Source of the DNA: Woeseiaceae bacterium
Lineage (GTDB): Bacteria; Pseudomonadota; Gammaproteobacteria; Steroidobacterales; Woeseiaceae
Length of the DNA: 64,000 nucleotides
Reading direction: 5' to 3'
Assembly (NCBI GenBank): GCA_021773135.1
Contig: JAJFKP010000030.1
Span: forward strand, 62,001-126,000
Under the pieces are notes generated by a model that was not told the origin of the DNA, did not search any database, and saw only the letters and a list, made by a program, of their open reading frames with translations. The position numbers and the translations under genes were made by a program. This document shows positions 53,227-62,519 of this stretch, piece after piece (within the stretch, counting starts at the first letter, position 1; the number at the start of each line of letters is the position of its first letter).

Positions 53227-54051
53227 ATGCAGAGTGAGGAGGTGATTACGGCGTTCAATCGCGCCTGGAATGAACGGGATGTCGACGGAATACTGCGACT
53301 GCTGACGCAGGATTGCCTTCGTTATGATGCCTATTTCGGCGACCTCGTGCCTGGCTGGAACCTGGCCGAGTATCTCAAAAACGATATTGATAGCGCCATC
53401 ATGGATTACACCGTGACGGAGATTACTCACTGTACGCCGGAAGTTGCGTGCTACAAATATGCTGCCCGCATTCTCGACAGCAGCGGCGCCGTGATTGGCA
53501 CGTATGATGGTGTCGAAAAGCTATGCCTGCGTGCGAACAAGATCTATCGAATGACGGACTGGTATATCGCTCCTGGCAGACTGCTTGAAATCTATTATGG
53601 TCACGGCATCAGATCGTTTGATCCGGCTGGCACTCGCGAAACCTCAGAATTCGCTATTCGCGAAATTCTTCAATGCCGATCTAAACTGATTCGCGCGTTG
53701 CGACTTGAATGTGGCTACAGCGATCCGGAGGTGTCTTTGTCTGAAATAGCGCGACGGATCGAGCACTCTGAAGAATTGATTCTGCTAGTGCTCGATTTAG
53801 ATTTTCACTGCAACTTCGACGAATTCGTAGAGAAATGCAGGATAGACTGTGCCCGCGAAATGATCAGTCAACAGGTACTCGCGGGGCATATCTCTACAGA
53901 TTTAGACGTAGACAAGCGGATTGCTCTGAGGGTCGGATTCCCGTCACATGGGTCGTTTGTCGAGGCGTTCAATAAGCGCTTTGCCCAGACACCGCGCCAG
54001 TGTCGTCGTGAGATGCGCAGACAGCGAGCCATCAATCCCGAAGCTGCCTGA
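53227..54051 (+). CDS. SnoaL-like domain fused to an AraC-type helix-turn-helix
   Basis: A 274-residue cytoplasmic protein with two parts. Residues about 1-125 form an NTF2/SnoaL-like fold (ITAFNRAWNERDVDGILRLLTQDCLRY, VTEITHCTPEVACYKYAARIL, IYRMTDWYIAPG). Residues about 170-265 form an AraC-family DNA-binding domain: LSEIARRIEHSEELILLVL, the basic/helical FDEFVEKCRIDCAREMI, and RIALRVGFPSHGSFVEAFNKRFAQTPRQCRRE, the second helix-turn-helix consensus. AraC proteins usually have a cupin sensor; a SnoaL domain in that place suggests another small ligand. The ATG at 53227 lies nine bases after GTGGGG. The end overlaps the convergent kinase gene by 20 bases. Possible target: the adjacent symporter. 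Confidence 0.8.
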   Translation: MQSEEVITAFNRAWNERDVDGILRLLTQDCLRYDAYFGDLVPGWNLAEYLKNDIDSAIMDYTVTEITHCTPEVACYKYAARILDSSGAVIGTYDGVEKLCLRANKIYRMTDWYIAPGRLLEIYYGHGIRSFDPAGTRETSEFAIREILQCRSKLIRALRLECGYSDPEVSLSEIARRIEHSEELILLVLDLDFHCNFDEFVEKCRIDCAREMISQQVLAGHISTDLDVDKRIALRVGFPSHGSFVEAFNKRFAQTPRQCRREMRRQRAINPEAA

Positions 54052-55609
54052 CGCGATCCAGAACGGGTTCGATCTCGGCAGCATCTGAATTGACGAAGGA
54101 AACGGTTTTTGCCAGTTCCGCAGCGCAAAGTGGTTCTGCCGTTTCAATCTGAAAATCCAGCACGTCGTGGTCAGCCTCGGACGCATCGACTGCGGACGCA
54201 CTTCGCCGATTCATGCGCTGCCTCATTGTCGCGGGACTCGCCGTTACATCGATAATCAGGCATTGCAATCCACATTTTGCTGCAAGCGCCATTGCCGCCG
54301 CGCGATCAGACTCATGCAAGAACGTTGCATCGAGTATTACGCTGTGACCGGCGTCCAGAACAGGCTGTGCCAGTGCAAGCAGTTTCGCGTAGACATCATG
54401 ATTCAGCGAATTGGAATAAATGCCTTGCCCCAAGTCTGAGTCACTTGAAGCAGATTCGTGCAAACGAACCATGCGCTTGCGCTCGATGTCAGAACGCAGC
54501 CTGATCGCGGGCAACGCCGCCATCAGCTGTTCCGAAACCCACGTCTTTCCTGATCCGGATAAACCGTGCATCAGCAGCAGGACCGGAACACGCCTGTCCG
54601 CCTGGCGCACGGCCATTTCGCAGTAAGCGCTTGCTTCGGCGATATCCTGTTCGCTGGAGTTAGCGTCTTCTCGCTCCTGACTCATGATGACTGCGACTTT
54701 TGCCCGAACCAGGCAGCGATAAACAAAGAACAGACTAAAAACTGCCAATCCGCCGTAGTCACCCGTCACTTCGAGATAGCGGTTCAGAAAGCGAACGGCG
54801 AGGTCACGCCTGCCCTTTTCGAACAGATCCATAACCAGGAACGCGAGGTCACACATCACATCAATGTGGCGAAGATCCGTATTGAATTCGATGCAATCGA
54901 AGGTTGAAATGCCGCCTGGCAGCCTCACAAGATTGCCAAGATGCAGATCGCCGTGGCAGTCGCGGACGAAACCGTTGTCAAACCGTTGCTGAAGGGTGGA
55001 CCCGACGCGACGCAGTTCCTGAGCCGTCCAGCATTTCAGTGTCGCAAACGCAGCAACTTCGATATGGCCGTCCAGCGCGGTGAAATTGTCCCATATGAAT
55101 TCGGTCGTCAGGCGCAGCACACGGCTACCCTGTAAAGGATCGACGCGCGATGCTTCCAGATGTCGTTTCGCAATCAGATGCGCAAGTTCCCGCATATCCT
55201 CGGCGGTCAGCTTGCCCTGTGCAAGCTGCCGGTCGAGTTGCATATCGTCATCAAAACGTCGCATTCGCACAGCGTATTCAATCGGGTCACCGCTGCCGCC
55301 GAACCGGGGCTGATTGCCTTGCAACGTTACCGGTACGACATCGAGATAGATTTGCGGCGCCCACGGCTGGTTGAGGCGAATTTCCTCGTGACAGTAAAAC
55401 CTGCGCCGCTCGAGCTCGCCGAAATCGAGGAAATCCAGAACAATCGGTTTCTTGACCTTGTACACGAAGTCACCGGCGATGATGAGCCAGGAAATATGCG
55501 TTTCCTTAAGCTCTACATGGTCGACCGGATGGTCAAATGCGGACGGGCACATTAAACCTTCGATGAGCTGCGTATCGAGGGTGATATGTGCAGTACCGGA
55601 TCTGTGCAA
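54032..55609 (-). CDS. aminoglycoside-phosphotransferase-like kinase fused to P-loop ATPase
   Basis: A 525-residue fusion. Residues about 30-330 form an APH/choline-kinase-like domain with the catalytic Brenner motif VRDCHGDLHLGNLVRL and the metal-binding ECIEFNTD-type strand (IEFNTDLRHIDVMCDLAF). Residues about 345-525 are a P-loop kinase-like domain: LLLMHGLSGSGKTWVSEQL (Walker A), RSDIERKRM, YAKLLALAQPVLDAGHSVILDATFLHESDRAAA. The pair matches the widespread bifunctional APH/ATP-binding (COG0645/COG2187) protein, substrate unknown. It follows the CPA2 antiporter gene by nine bases at the end of the hyp gene run. Confidence 0.83.
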   Translation of the reverse strand: MHRSGTAHITLDTQLIEGLMCPSAFDHPVDHVELKETHISWLIIAGDFVYKVKKPIVLDFLDFGELERRRFYCHEEIRLNQPWAPQIYLDVVPVTLQGNQPRFGGSGDPIEYAVRMRRFDDDMQLDRQLAQGKLTAEDMRELAHLIAKRHLEASRVDPLQGSRVLRLTTEFIWDNFTALDGHIEVAAFATLKCWTAQELRRVGSTLQQRFDNGFVRDCHGDLHLGNLVRLPGGISTFDCIEFNTDLRHIDVMCDLAFLVMDLFEKGRRDLAVRFLNRYLEVTGDYGGLAVFSLFFVYRCLVRAKVAVIMSQEREDANSSEQDIAEASAYCEMAVRQADRRVPVLLLMHGLSGSGKTWVSEQLMAALPAIRLRSDIERKRMVRLHESASSDSDLGQGIYSNSLNHDVYAKLLALAQPVLDAGHSVILDATFLHESDRAAAMALAAKCGLQCLIIDVTASPATMRQRMNRRSASAVDASEADHDVLDFQIETAEPLCAAELAKTVSFVNSDAAEIEPVLDRVRQLRD

Positions 55610-55618
55610 TACGGGCCC

Positions 55619-57007
55619 TCAGATCTCGACCTGGCGCCTTTGGTCCCGGCCGATCAGGGTCTTCAGAATGGGCGGCGCCGCTAGCGTAGTGAGCATGACC
55701 ATAAGGACAATTGCGGAGAACAGGGCATCGTCTATCACCCCGAGCGTACGACCGATCGCGGCAAAAACCAGGCCGACCTCGCCCCGCGGTAGCATGCCAA
55801 TACCAATGACCAGCCTGTTGGTCGAGGGTCGCGCGCCAAGGCCGCAGACAAGCTTGCCAATGACAGCCGCAACGAGGAGGCCCGCGGCGACCACGATGAC
55901 CGGCCACGACAGGAACGCCTCTATCTTCACCTGTATGCCCATAAGGATGAAGAAAATCGGCCGTAGAATAACCTCCAGCGGCATGATGAGTTCACGTATA
56001 CCGACGAAGCCTCGTTGCGGGGATTCATGCTGGCTGAAGTAGCTGTCGGATAGCACAAGGCCCGCGGCGAATGCGCCGATGATTGTCGCCAGCCCTGCCA
56101 GGTTGGCTACCCAGGCCAGGACCATGACAAAAAGATAGGAAGTAAACATCTTCGCCTCGATGATGTCGAGCCTGCCCATCAGGTTCGCGGCAAAGCGCAC
56201 AATCCACGGGCCAAGTTTGACAACACCGACCAGGAACATTGACGACATCAGGATCACGAAAGCGACTTCGCCCAGGTCAACACTGCCGCTAACGACAATG
56301 CCCGACACAACCGCGAGGATGATCAGACCCAGTATGTCGTCACACACGGCGGCACCAAGAATAATGTGTCCTTCTGTAGAGTTGTTATAGCCGGTCTCGC
56401 GCAACACGTTGGAGGTGATGCCAATACTGGTTGCGCCGAGCGTCGCTGCAATAAACATGACGGAATTGAGCGACATGTCGGGCTGCAGAAAGGCCAGTGC
56501 GGCAAAACCGAGGGCGAACGGCACCAGCACTCCGAGGATTGCGACGCGCACAGAATCTGCGCCGACTGCCCACATTTCCTCGAGGTCTGCCTCCAGGCCG
56601 ACCATGAATAGCAGGAAGATAACGCCATAACGGGAAAACACATCAACCGTTTGCGCCACCTGCATTACCTGGCCGCCCTGTGGCCCCGTGATGATGCGCG
56701 TGATTTCCTGGCCGGTCTGATCGCCGAACAGTGCGATGGCCACCTGGTCGACGGGGGCCCCCGCCAGCGTCTGACTAACGATGTCGAACACGCGAGGTCC
56801 TTCGCGCAGCACAATGATGAGGTCAACCCCCATCATCCACGCGACATTGCCAAGCATGATGCCCATCAAGAGTTCGCCCAGCACCGTTGGCTGACTGAAT
56901 CGCCGCGCTGCGAACCTGCCGAAAATGGCAAATAACAGGATGCTGGTGACGCCGAGGATTACCGGCGCGATGGGATCGCCGTGCATCACGCTCGCGGGAC
57001 TTGTCAT
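55619..57007 (-). CDS. CPA2 cation:proton antiporter (KefB/NapA-like)
   Basis: A 462-residue membrane transporter of the monovalent cation:proton antiporter-2 family, about twelve helices. Visible: FSQPTVLGELLMGIMLGN, YGVIFLLFMVGLEADLEEMW, the ion-site region ATLGATSIGITSNVLRETG, ILGAAVCDDILGLIILAVVS with the conserved Asp pair, and RPIFFILMGIQVKIE. No C-terminal RCK/TrkA-N domain is present. The start is uncertain (ATG 57007, GTG 57019, TTG 57031); the earlier ones overlap the hypE end. Being directly behind hypE, it is probably co-transcribed with the hydrogenase maturation genes. Confidence 0.87.
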   Translation of the reverse strand: MTSPASVMHGDPIAPVILGVTSILLFAIFGRFAARRFSQPTVLGELLMGIMLGNVAWMMGVDLIIVLREGPRVFDIVSQTLAGAPVDQVAIALFGDQTGQEITRIITGPQGGQVMQVAQTVDVFSRYGVIFLLFMVGLEADLEEMWAVGADSVRVAILGVLVPFALGFAALAFLQPDMSLNSVMFIAATLGATSIGITSNVLRETGYNNSTEGHIILGAAVCDDILGLIILAVVSGIVVSGSVDLGEVAFVILMSSMFLVGVVKLGPWIVRFAANLMGRLDIIEAKMFTSYLFVMVLAWVANLAGLATIIGAFAAGLVLSDSYFSQHESPQRGFVGIRELIMPLEVILRPIFFILMGIQVKIEAFLSWPVIVVAAGLLVAAVIGKLVCGLGARPSTNRLVIGIGMLPRGEVGLVFAAIGRTLGVIDDALFSAIVLMVMLTTLAAPPILKTLIGRDQRRQVEI

Positions 57008-57024
57008 CGAATCGTTCACAATGT

Positions 57025-58026
57025 TCAGCAAATCCGTGGCAAAGGATCATCCTCCAGCTCTTCGAGGAATCGTTCGCCGCCCAGTGAGGTCTCGAGAATC
57101 ACGCGCTTCTCAGTGGCAACAATATGGCCGATCCTGGCTGCATTCGCCCCGGCTGTCGTGGAACGCCAGACAGCCAGTGCTTCATCAGCCTGTCCCGGAT
57201 CGACCACTGCGACTACCCTGCCCTCACAGGCCAGGTAATAGGGGTCATAGCCAAGCATGTCGCAGACTGACTGCACGGTCTCCGTGACGGGAATACCGGC
57301 TTCCAGGCGCACTCCGAATCCCGTGGCGCGCACGATTTCGTTCGCAACCGATGCGATACCCCCACGCGTCGGATCGCGCATAAAGCGCAGTCCATCGAAC
57401 TGCATCAGCATTTCTGTCAGAGGAAATACGCAGGCCGAATCCGACCTGGCGTCACCACGCAATCCAAACTCCTCGCGGGCGAGCATGACAGCAGTGCCAT
57501 GGTCACCCACACTGCCACTGACTAACACGACGTCCCCATCTTCTATATTGCTCATTGACAGTTGCGTACCCGGCATGCGGACACCAACTCCGGTGGTCGC
57601 CAGGTAAATACCACCGCCCTCACCGCGTCGCAGCACCTTGGTATCGCCCGCTGCAACCTTGACGTCGGCGGCGCGTGCGGCGCGCCCAAGGCTCGCAACG
57701 ATGCGATCGAGAACGCTGATTTCGAACCCTTCCTCAATGAATGCATTCAGGGTCAGATAAACGGGACGTGCACCAGCGACCGCGAGGTCGTTTGTCGTCC
57801 CGTGAACGGCCAACGAACCGATATCGCCGCCCGGAAACTCCAGCGGCTGCACCGTGAAGCCGTCTGTTGTAATCATGGCTTCGCCACCGTTCAAGTCCAT
57901 GGGCACAGCATCCGCATCTGTATCCAGGTTTGAATGCGCGAGGTGACGGCCAAAGATCTCATCGATCAGCTCCCGCATGAATCGACCGCCGTTGCCGTGC
58001 GCCAGTGAGATGTGGGTGTCTTCCAT
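57025..58026 (-). CDS. hypE: hydrogenase maturation protein HypE
   Basis: A 333-residue HypE (AIR-synthase-related) protein that dehydrates the carbamoyl group on its own C-terminal cysteine to a cyanide ligand for the [NiFe] centre. The C-terminus ends PRIC, the required Cys. Upstream motifs: SLAHGNGGRFMRELI, EAMITTDGFTVQPLEFPGGDIGSLAVHGTTNDLAVAGA and TRGGIASVANEI. Start ATG 58026 shares a base with the hypF stop (TGATG), so the two are translationally coupled. Works with HypF in the cytoplasm. Confidence 0.95.
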   Translation of the reverse strand: MEDTHISLAHGNGGRFMRELIDEIFGRHLAHSNLDTDADAVPMDLNGGEAMITTDGFTVQPLEFPGGDIGSLAVHGTTNDLAVAGARPVYLTLNAFIEEGFEISVLDRIVASLGRAARAADVKVAAGDTKVLRRGEGGGIYLATTGVGVRMPGTQLSMSNIEDGDVVLVSGSVGDHGTAVMLAREEFGLRGDARSDSACVFPLTEMLMQFDGLRFMRDPTRGGIASVANEIVRATGFGVRLEAGIPVTETVQSVCDMLGYDPYYLACEGRVVAVVDPGQADEALAVWRSTTAGANAARIGHIVATEKRVILETSLGGERFLEELEDDPLPRIC

Positions 58027-60326
58027 CAGCTGGTCGCCATCCATTCGCGTGCGGCTATCTCTGCAACCTGGCCAAATGACAAAGCCGCATCGTTGCAAGG
58101 CAGTGCTTGATTGATACGGACCTGGAAGCCGTCCGCTTCCAGCAAACGCACAACCTGATCGGTCAGTACACGATTCTGAAACACACCACCCGCGAGCCCA
58201 ATCTGATCGACGCGAGTCTCGTCGCGTACTTTTACGGCCTGCGCGTGCAGTGCAGCCGCCATGCTCGAATGAAACGTCATGGCGCGTTGCTCGCGGGACT
58301 GATGATTGTCCAGAAGCGTGTTTAGCAATGGTTCCCAGTCAGTCCGCAGGATGCCGTTTGCGTCTCTCTCGAGCGGCAACGGGATGATCTTTCCCGCGGC
58401 ATTGCAGAGCGACTCGAGCACCATCGGACCCTGCGCTTCGAAGCTAACACGGTGCATGCCGCATATCAGCGCGCCAGCGGCATCGAACAGGCGGCCGACG
58501 GCCGTGGTTTCCGGGCAATTGAGTTGCTGGCGCCAGGCTGCGAACGCCAGGCCATCGATATCCGGACTATCGGCCCAGGTTCGCCCGGCGGCCCAGTTCA
58601 GCGCGGCCGCACTTCGCCACGGCTCTCGACCCGCTCGCTCGCCACCTGGCAGGTGAAAACGCCGCATGCTGCAAACACGTTTCCAGTTACCAGGCTCACC
58701 GAGCAGCGCCTCGCCACCCCACAAGCTGTTGTCCTCGCCCAGGCCCACGCCATCCCAGGTGAAGACCAGCCACTGACCGTCGCAATCGAATTCGGCCGCA
58801 ACGGCGCTGGCGTGCGCGCGGTGATGCCAGACCTCACTGACAGGAAGGTCGTTTTGCGATCGTGCCCAGCGACTGGTCGCATAGCCCGAGTGCGCATCGC
58901 AGACAATGCCCTCGGCCTGCACGCCGTACAGCGTCTGCAATTCAGTCAATACTTGCTCAAAAACGGCCAGGCTTCGCGGGCTATCCATCTCGCCGATGTG
59001 CGGCGATACCACCGCACGATTACCCCACGACAGCGTTACTGTTGCCTTCATATGACCGCCAACCCCGAGAATCGGCTGCGGCTGGTGCCAGGGTAACTCG
59101 AGTTCGCGTGGGCCTGCGCCCCTGCCGATACGCAGAGGCCGCATGCTTCCGGCCACGCAGCGAAACACCGGATCGTCGGCGGGACGCACAATCGGCCTGT
59201 TGTGGTGCAGAAACGCATCGGCAATGCCAGACAAACGCGCCTCCGCCTCGGCGTTATCGGTCTGCACCGGCTCTCCGCTTATATTGCCGGAGGTTGCCAC
59301 CAGCGGTGCGCCGAAAGCCGTCAGAAGTAACTGATGCAACGGGCTGTACGGTAGAAACACACCGAGTTCACGAAGTCCGGGCGCCAGGTTGGCCGCCAAC
59401 CCGGTTTTCGGGCGCTTGGCCGCAAGGACGATCGGACGGACCGGTCCAACGAGTAGACTTGCCTCTTTTTCCGTCAGGGAAACAGACGTCCTAACGACCT
59501 CAAGATCGTCGTGACCAGCGGTAGGAAACATGACTGCCAGCGGTTTATGCGGCCTTTGTTTTCGTGTACGCAATTTTGCAACGGCAATCGAACTGCGTGC
59601 ATCGCACAACAGGTGGTAGCCACCGATTCCCTTGACGGCAACAATGTCGCCTGCTCCCAGGCACGCGACTGCGGCATCGAGCGCCGCACTCGCGGTGACT
59701 ACGCTTCCCGACGCGTGGAAACTCAACCACGGCCCGCAGTCGGGACAGGCAACGGGCTCCGCGTGGAAACGCCGGTCCGCCGGATCCTCATACTCGCCCA
59801 GACACGCATTGCACAGTGGGAAACCCTGCATACTAGTGTTGGCACGATCGTAAGGAAGTTTTCGGATCAACGTATAGCGTGGTCCGCATTGCGTACAGTT
59901 TATGAACGGGTATCGGAAGCGTCGGTTCGAGGCATCTTCGAGTTCATCTCGACAGTCGTTGCACATGAAGAAATCGGGCGGCACGAATATCTTTGCGGTC
60001 GCCTGCGGCGAGCTTTCGATAATCGAAAACTCGCTGAACGAAACCGTATCTATCGGGACGACCGCATCAACGACCGGACGCGACAGCGACGGTGCCTTGG
60101 TGACGAGCTCAGATTGAAAGCTCGCAATCGCTTGCTTTCCGCCTGTGGCGATCACCTCAACCTCTCCCATCCGGTTTTGCACCTGTCCTTTCAATTTGTG
60201 CAACGCGGCGATTCGATACACAAACGGACGGAACCCGACTCCCTGAACGTGCCCGGACAGGGTTATGCGGACCGTCTCAACCGGATCGAAGCGTGGCGGA
60301 ATCGCATTGGCACGCGCGCTAGCCAA
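58026..60326 (-). CDS. hypF: carbamoyltransferase HypF
   Basis: A large maturation enzyme of about 766 residues. Domains in order: acylphosphatase-like (ETVRITLSGHVQGVGFRPFVYR, about 17-38), two Cys4 zinc fingers (FMCNDCRDELEDA...FINCTQCGP and LCNACLGEYEDP...ACPDCGPW), YrdC-like (VAVKGIGGYHLLCDA) and Kae1-like/carbamoyltransferase (VWHHRAHASAVAAEF, GLAGGVFQNRVL). It transfers carbamoyl from carbamoyl phosphate to HypE. I placed the start at a TTG (60326) that overlaps the hypD stop and puts the first domain near the N-terminus; ATG 60404 is an alternative, both with weak ribosome sites. Confidence 0.93.
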   Translation of the reverse strand: MASARANAIPPRFDPVETVRITLSGHVQGVGFRPFVYRIAALHKLKGQVQNRMGEVEVIATGGKQAIASFQSELVTKAPSLSRPVVDAVVPIDTVSFSEFSIIESSPQATAKIFVPPDFFMCNDCRDELEDASNRRFRYPFINCTQCGPRYTLIRKLPYDRANTSMQGFPLCNACLGEYEDPADRRFHAEPVACPDCGPWLSFHASGSVVTASAALDAAVACLGAGDIVAVKGIGGYHLLCDARSSIAVAKLRTRKQRPHKPLAVMFPTAGHDDLEVVRTSVSLTEKEASLLVGPVRPIVLAAKRPKTGLAANLAPGLRELGVFLPYSPLHQLLLTAFGAPLVATSGNISGEPVQTDNAEAEARLSGIADAFLHHNRPIVRPADDPVFRCVAGSMRPLRIGRGAGPRELELPWHQPQPILGVGGHMKATVTLSWGNRAVVSPHIGEMDSPRSLAVFEQVLTELQTLYGVQAEGIVCDAHSGYATSRWARSQNDLPVSEVWHHRAHASAVAAEFDCDGQWLVFTWDGVGLGEDNSLWGGEALLGEPGNWKRVCSMRRFHLPGGERAGREPWRSAAALNWAAGRTWADSPDIDGLAFAAWRQQLNCPETTAVGRLFDAAGALICGMHRVSFEAQGPMVLESLCNAAGKIIPLPLERDANGILRTDWEPLLNTLLDNHQSREQRAMTFHSSMAAALHAQAVKVRDETRVDQIGLAGGVFQNRVLTDQVVRLLEADGFQVRINQALPCNDAALSFGQVAEIAAREWMATS

Positions 60327-61446
60327 CAGATTCTCTGTTGGAACGTCCTTCCCAGACGTTGTCGCGACAGCCCGCGGACCACCAGATGCGGCAGGCACCT
60401 TCATCGGAAACCATACAAGGACCGACAGGTTTGCGCGGCGTACAGGCGACACCATACAAGCGGCATTGATTCGGATATATTTTTCCGAGCACGACGCTGG
60501 CACAGTCGCAGCCCGGGGGCATTTCACCAACACGCTTACGCGAATCATCGGCATAGGACTGCAGTTGCTGGCGTGCATCGTGCGCGGCGAATTCCCGGCG
60601 CAGCGAGTAACCGGAATTCGGAATAACGCCGATTCCGCGCCAATTAGCGTCGGTGACGTTGAAAGCCCGCGTCAACTGATCTCGCGCCGCAGGGTTACCG
60701 CCAGGCCGCACGACCTCCGGATAACAATTATCAAGAAAGCATTCATGGTCACGCAGTTGGCACAGGACCGAGTACATTGCCGCGAGCAAGGTGTCCGGTC
60801 GAAACCCGGCAACCGCCGCCGGCATGCCGTGCTGATCGACGACGAACTGCCATTCTTCGGGCCCCATCACCGTGGATACGTGCCCGGGTGCGATCAATGC
60901 ATCGAATCCTGCTTCGCCCGAGTCCAGCAGCATTGCGACTGCGGGCCAGGTCAGTCTGCCGGAGAGCAATACCAGCAGATTATCCGGAACACCTTCTACA
61001 AGCATGGCTGCAACCGGGGCACTGGTGGTCTCGAAACCCGCGGCAAAAAACACGACAGGTCGATCCGGGTTCTCGCTGGCAATCCGTACCGCTTCCATTG
61101 GCGTCGCTATCGGCCTGATATCAGCGCCGGCGGCTCGCGCCTGCTCCAGAGAGCGGGGATCGCGCTTCGGCACATTGACCGGCACGCGCAACATGTCGCC
61201 GAACGCGACCAGGATGACGTCCTCGTGCAACGCCAGCTGGATCGCTTCGAAAACATCTTCCTCGGGACAGATGCAAACTGGACAACCAGGACCCGGAATG
61301 AGTTCGATATTCTCGGGCAGCGCGGTCCGCAACCCCGCCATGGAAATCGAACGTTCGTGACCACCACAAACGTTCATGATCCGCACGGGTTCGTCTAAAT
61401 CCAGTTCGTGAAGTTTCAGCAGCCAGTCTTTTGCGCTCGATTTCAT
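60319..61446 (-). CDS. hypD: hydrogenase maturation protein HypD
   Basis: A 375-residue iron-sulfur protein that, with HypC, assembles the Fe(CN)2CO group. Visible: IMNVCGGHERSI (Cys), PGPGCPVCICPEED (the conserved Cys pair) and GEMPPGCDCASVVLGKIYPNQCRLYGVACTP, which carries the [4Fe-4S] cluster cysteines. The ATG at 61446 has GGAG 6 bases upstream and lies 16 bases after the hypB stop. The last bases overlap the hypF start. Confidence 0.95.
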   Translation of the reverse strand: MKSSAKDWLLKLHELDLDEPVRIMNVCGGHERSISMAGLRTALPENIELIPGPGCPVCICPEEDVFEAIQLALHEDVILVAFGDMLRVPVNVPKRDPRSLEQARAAGADIRPIATPMEAVRIASENPDRPVVFFAAGFETTSAPVAAMLVEGVPDNLLVLLSGRLTWPAVAMLLDSGEAGFDALIAPGHVSTVMGPEEWQFVVDQHGMPAAVAGFRPDTLLAAMYSVLCQLRDHECFLDNCYPEVVRPGGNPAARDQLTRAFNVTDANWRGIGVIPNSGYSLRREFAAHDARQQLQSYADDSRKRVGEMPPGCDCASVVLGKIYPNQCRLYGVACTPRKPVGPCMVSDEGACRIWWSAGCRDNVWEGRSNRESVG

Positions 61447-61462
61447 GGCCAGCTCCGTATTG

Positions 61463-62293
61463 TTACCTGACGGGTGGTGCTGCGGTATGCAATGCCAACC
61501 CTTCCGGCTGAATGGCTGGCCGGATGGTTCCGCCACGCTCGACTCGTTGACGGACGGACCTTAGCTGCTTCCGCAGCCAGTCGATCCAGCAGTCCACTCC
61601 CTCACCCGTGCGGGCCGAGAGCTCGATGACCTCCGCCCGAGTGGCGAGATTCCGCAGATGCGTTTCGGCACACGACGGATCAAAATCACCAAGCACGTCC
61701 AAGAGATCTGACTTAGTGACCAACATCAGATCGGCTGCCCGAAACATCACCGGGTACTTTGCCGGCTTGTCATGCCCCTCGGGCGACGAGAGCAACGTGA
61801 CATTGAGGTGCTGACCCAGATCGAAACTTGCAGGGCACACCAGGTTGCCGACGTTTTCGATAAACACGATATCGAGCCCCTCAAGTTCGAGCTCGTGCAA
61901 TGCGTTATGAATCATGTGTGCATCGAGGTGGCACGCCGTACCTGTGCTGATCTGAATCGCGGGCACACCTTTCTCGCGAATGCGCTGCGCGTCATTTTCG
62001 GTTTCCAGGTCACCCTCGATCACTGCGACTTTCCATTCACCCGCCAGGCGTTCTATCGTCGTCTCCAGGAGCGCAGTCTTGCCAGCGCCCGGCGAAGACA
62101 TGAGGTTGACGGCGAGTACGTTGTGGCGATCAAAATGCTCACGATTGTGTTTCGCGTCGCGGTCATTTTCGCGCAAGAGATTCTGTAGCACTTCGACGGA
62201 CTCGCTGCCACCGGCCGTGAGTTCCAGTTGACCGCCTGGAGAAACGAGATGGCGATTGCCATGCGTCACGTTGCAGCCGCAGGTGTCACACAC
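61463..62293 (-). CDS. hypB: hydrogenase nickel-incorporation GTPase HypB
   Basis: A 276-residue GTPase that inserts nickel. Starting at GTG 62293 (GGAG 9 bases upstream) puts the high-affinity metal motif MCDTCGCNV at the N-terminus, as in other HypB. The P-loop is VNLMSSPGAGKTALLETT (about 75-90), GDLETENDAQRI follows, then the metal site TACHLDAHMIHNAL and NVGNLVCPASFDLG, the base-recognition TKSD and the C-terminal SARTGEGVDCWIDWL. The start lies inside the hypC stop codon region, 8 bases overlap. Confidence 0.95.
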   Translation of the reverse strand: MCDTCGCNVTHGNRHLVSPGGQLELTAGGSESVEVLQNLLRENDRDAKHNREHFDRHNVLAVNLMSSPGAGKTALLETTIERLAGEWKVAVIEGDLETENDAQRIREKGVPAIQISTGTACHLDAHMIHNALHELELEGLDIVFIENVGNLVCPASFDLGQHLNVTLLSSPEGHDKPAKYPVMFRAADLMLVTKSDLLDVLGDFDPSCAETHLRNLATRAEVIELSARTGEGVDCWIDWLRKQLRSVRQRVERGGTIRPAIQPEGLALHTAAPPVR

Positions 62294-62519
62294 TGGCGGT
62301 ATCTCCGAGAACTTCGTCGAACAATTGCCATGACTCGGCGGCATCGGCAGCGGAGATTTTTTGTATCGCGTAGCCGACGTGCACCAGCACGAAGTCGCCG
62401 GGACTAATGTCTTCGCCCTGTACCATAAAAAGGCTCACCTGGCGCTCGATACCACGCGCCTCGCAAAGGCACTGAAATTCCTCTATCGATTTAACCTGCA
62501 TTGGAATGGCGAGACACAT
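62286..62519 (-). CDS. hypC: hydrogenase maturation chaperone HypC
   Basis: A 77-residue HypC/HupF. The start at ATG 62519 gives MCLAIPMQV, with the Cys2 that binds iron and the large subunit; longer starts would hide it. GGGG lies upstream. Continued pattern: GDFVLVHVGYAIQKI near residue 45-60. It is the first gene of the minus-strand hyp run hypC-hypB-hypD-hypF-hypE. hypA is not in this window. Confidence 0.94.
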   Translation of the reverse strand: MCLAIPMQVKSIEEFQCLCEARGIERQVSLFMVQGEDISPGDFVLVHVGYAIQKISAADAAESWQLFDEVLGDTASV

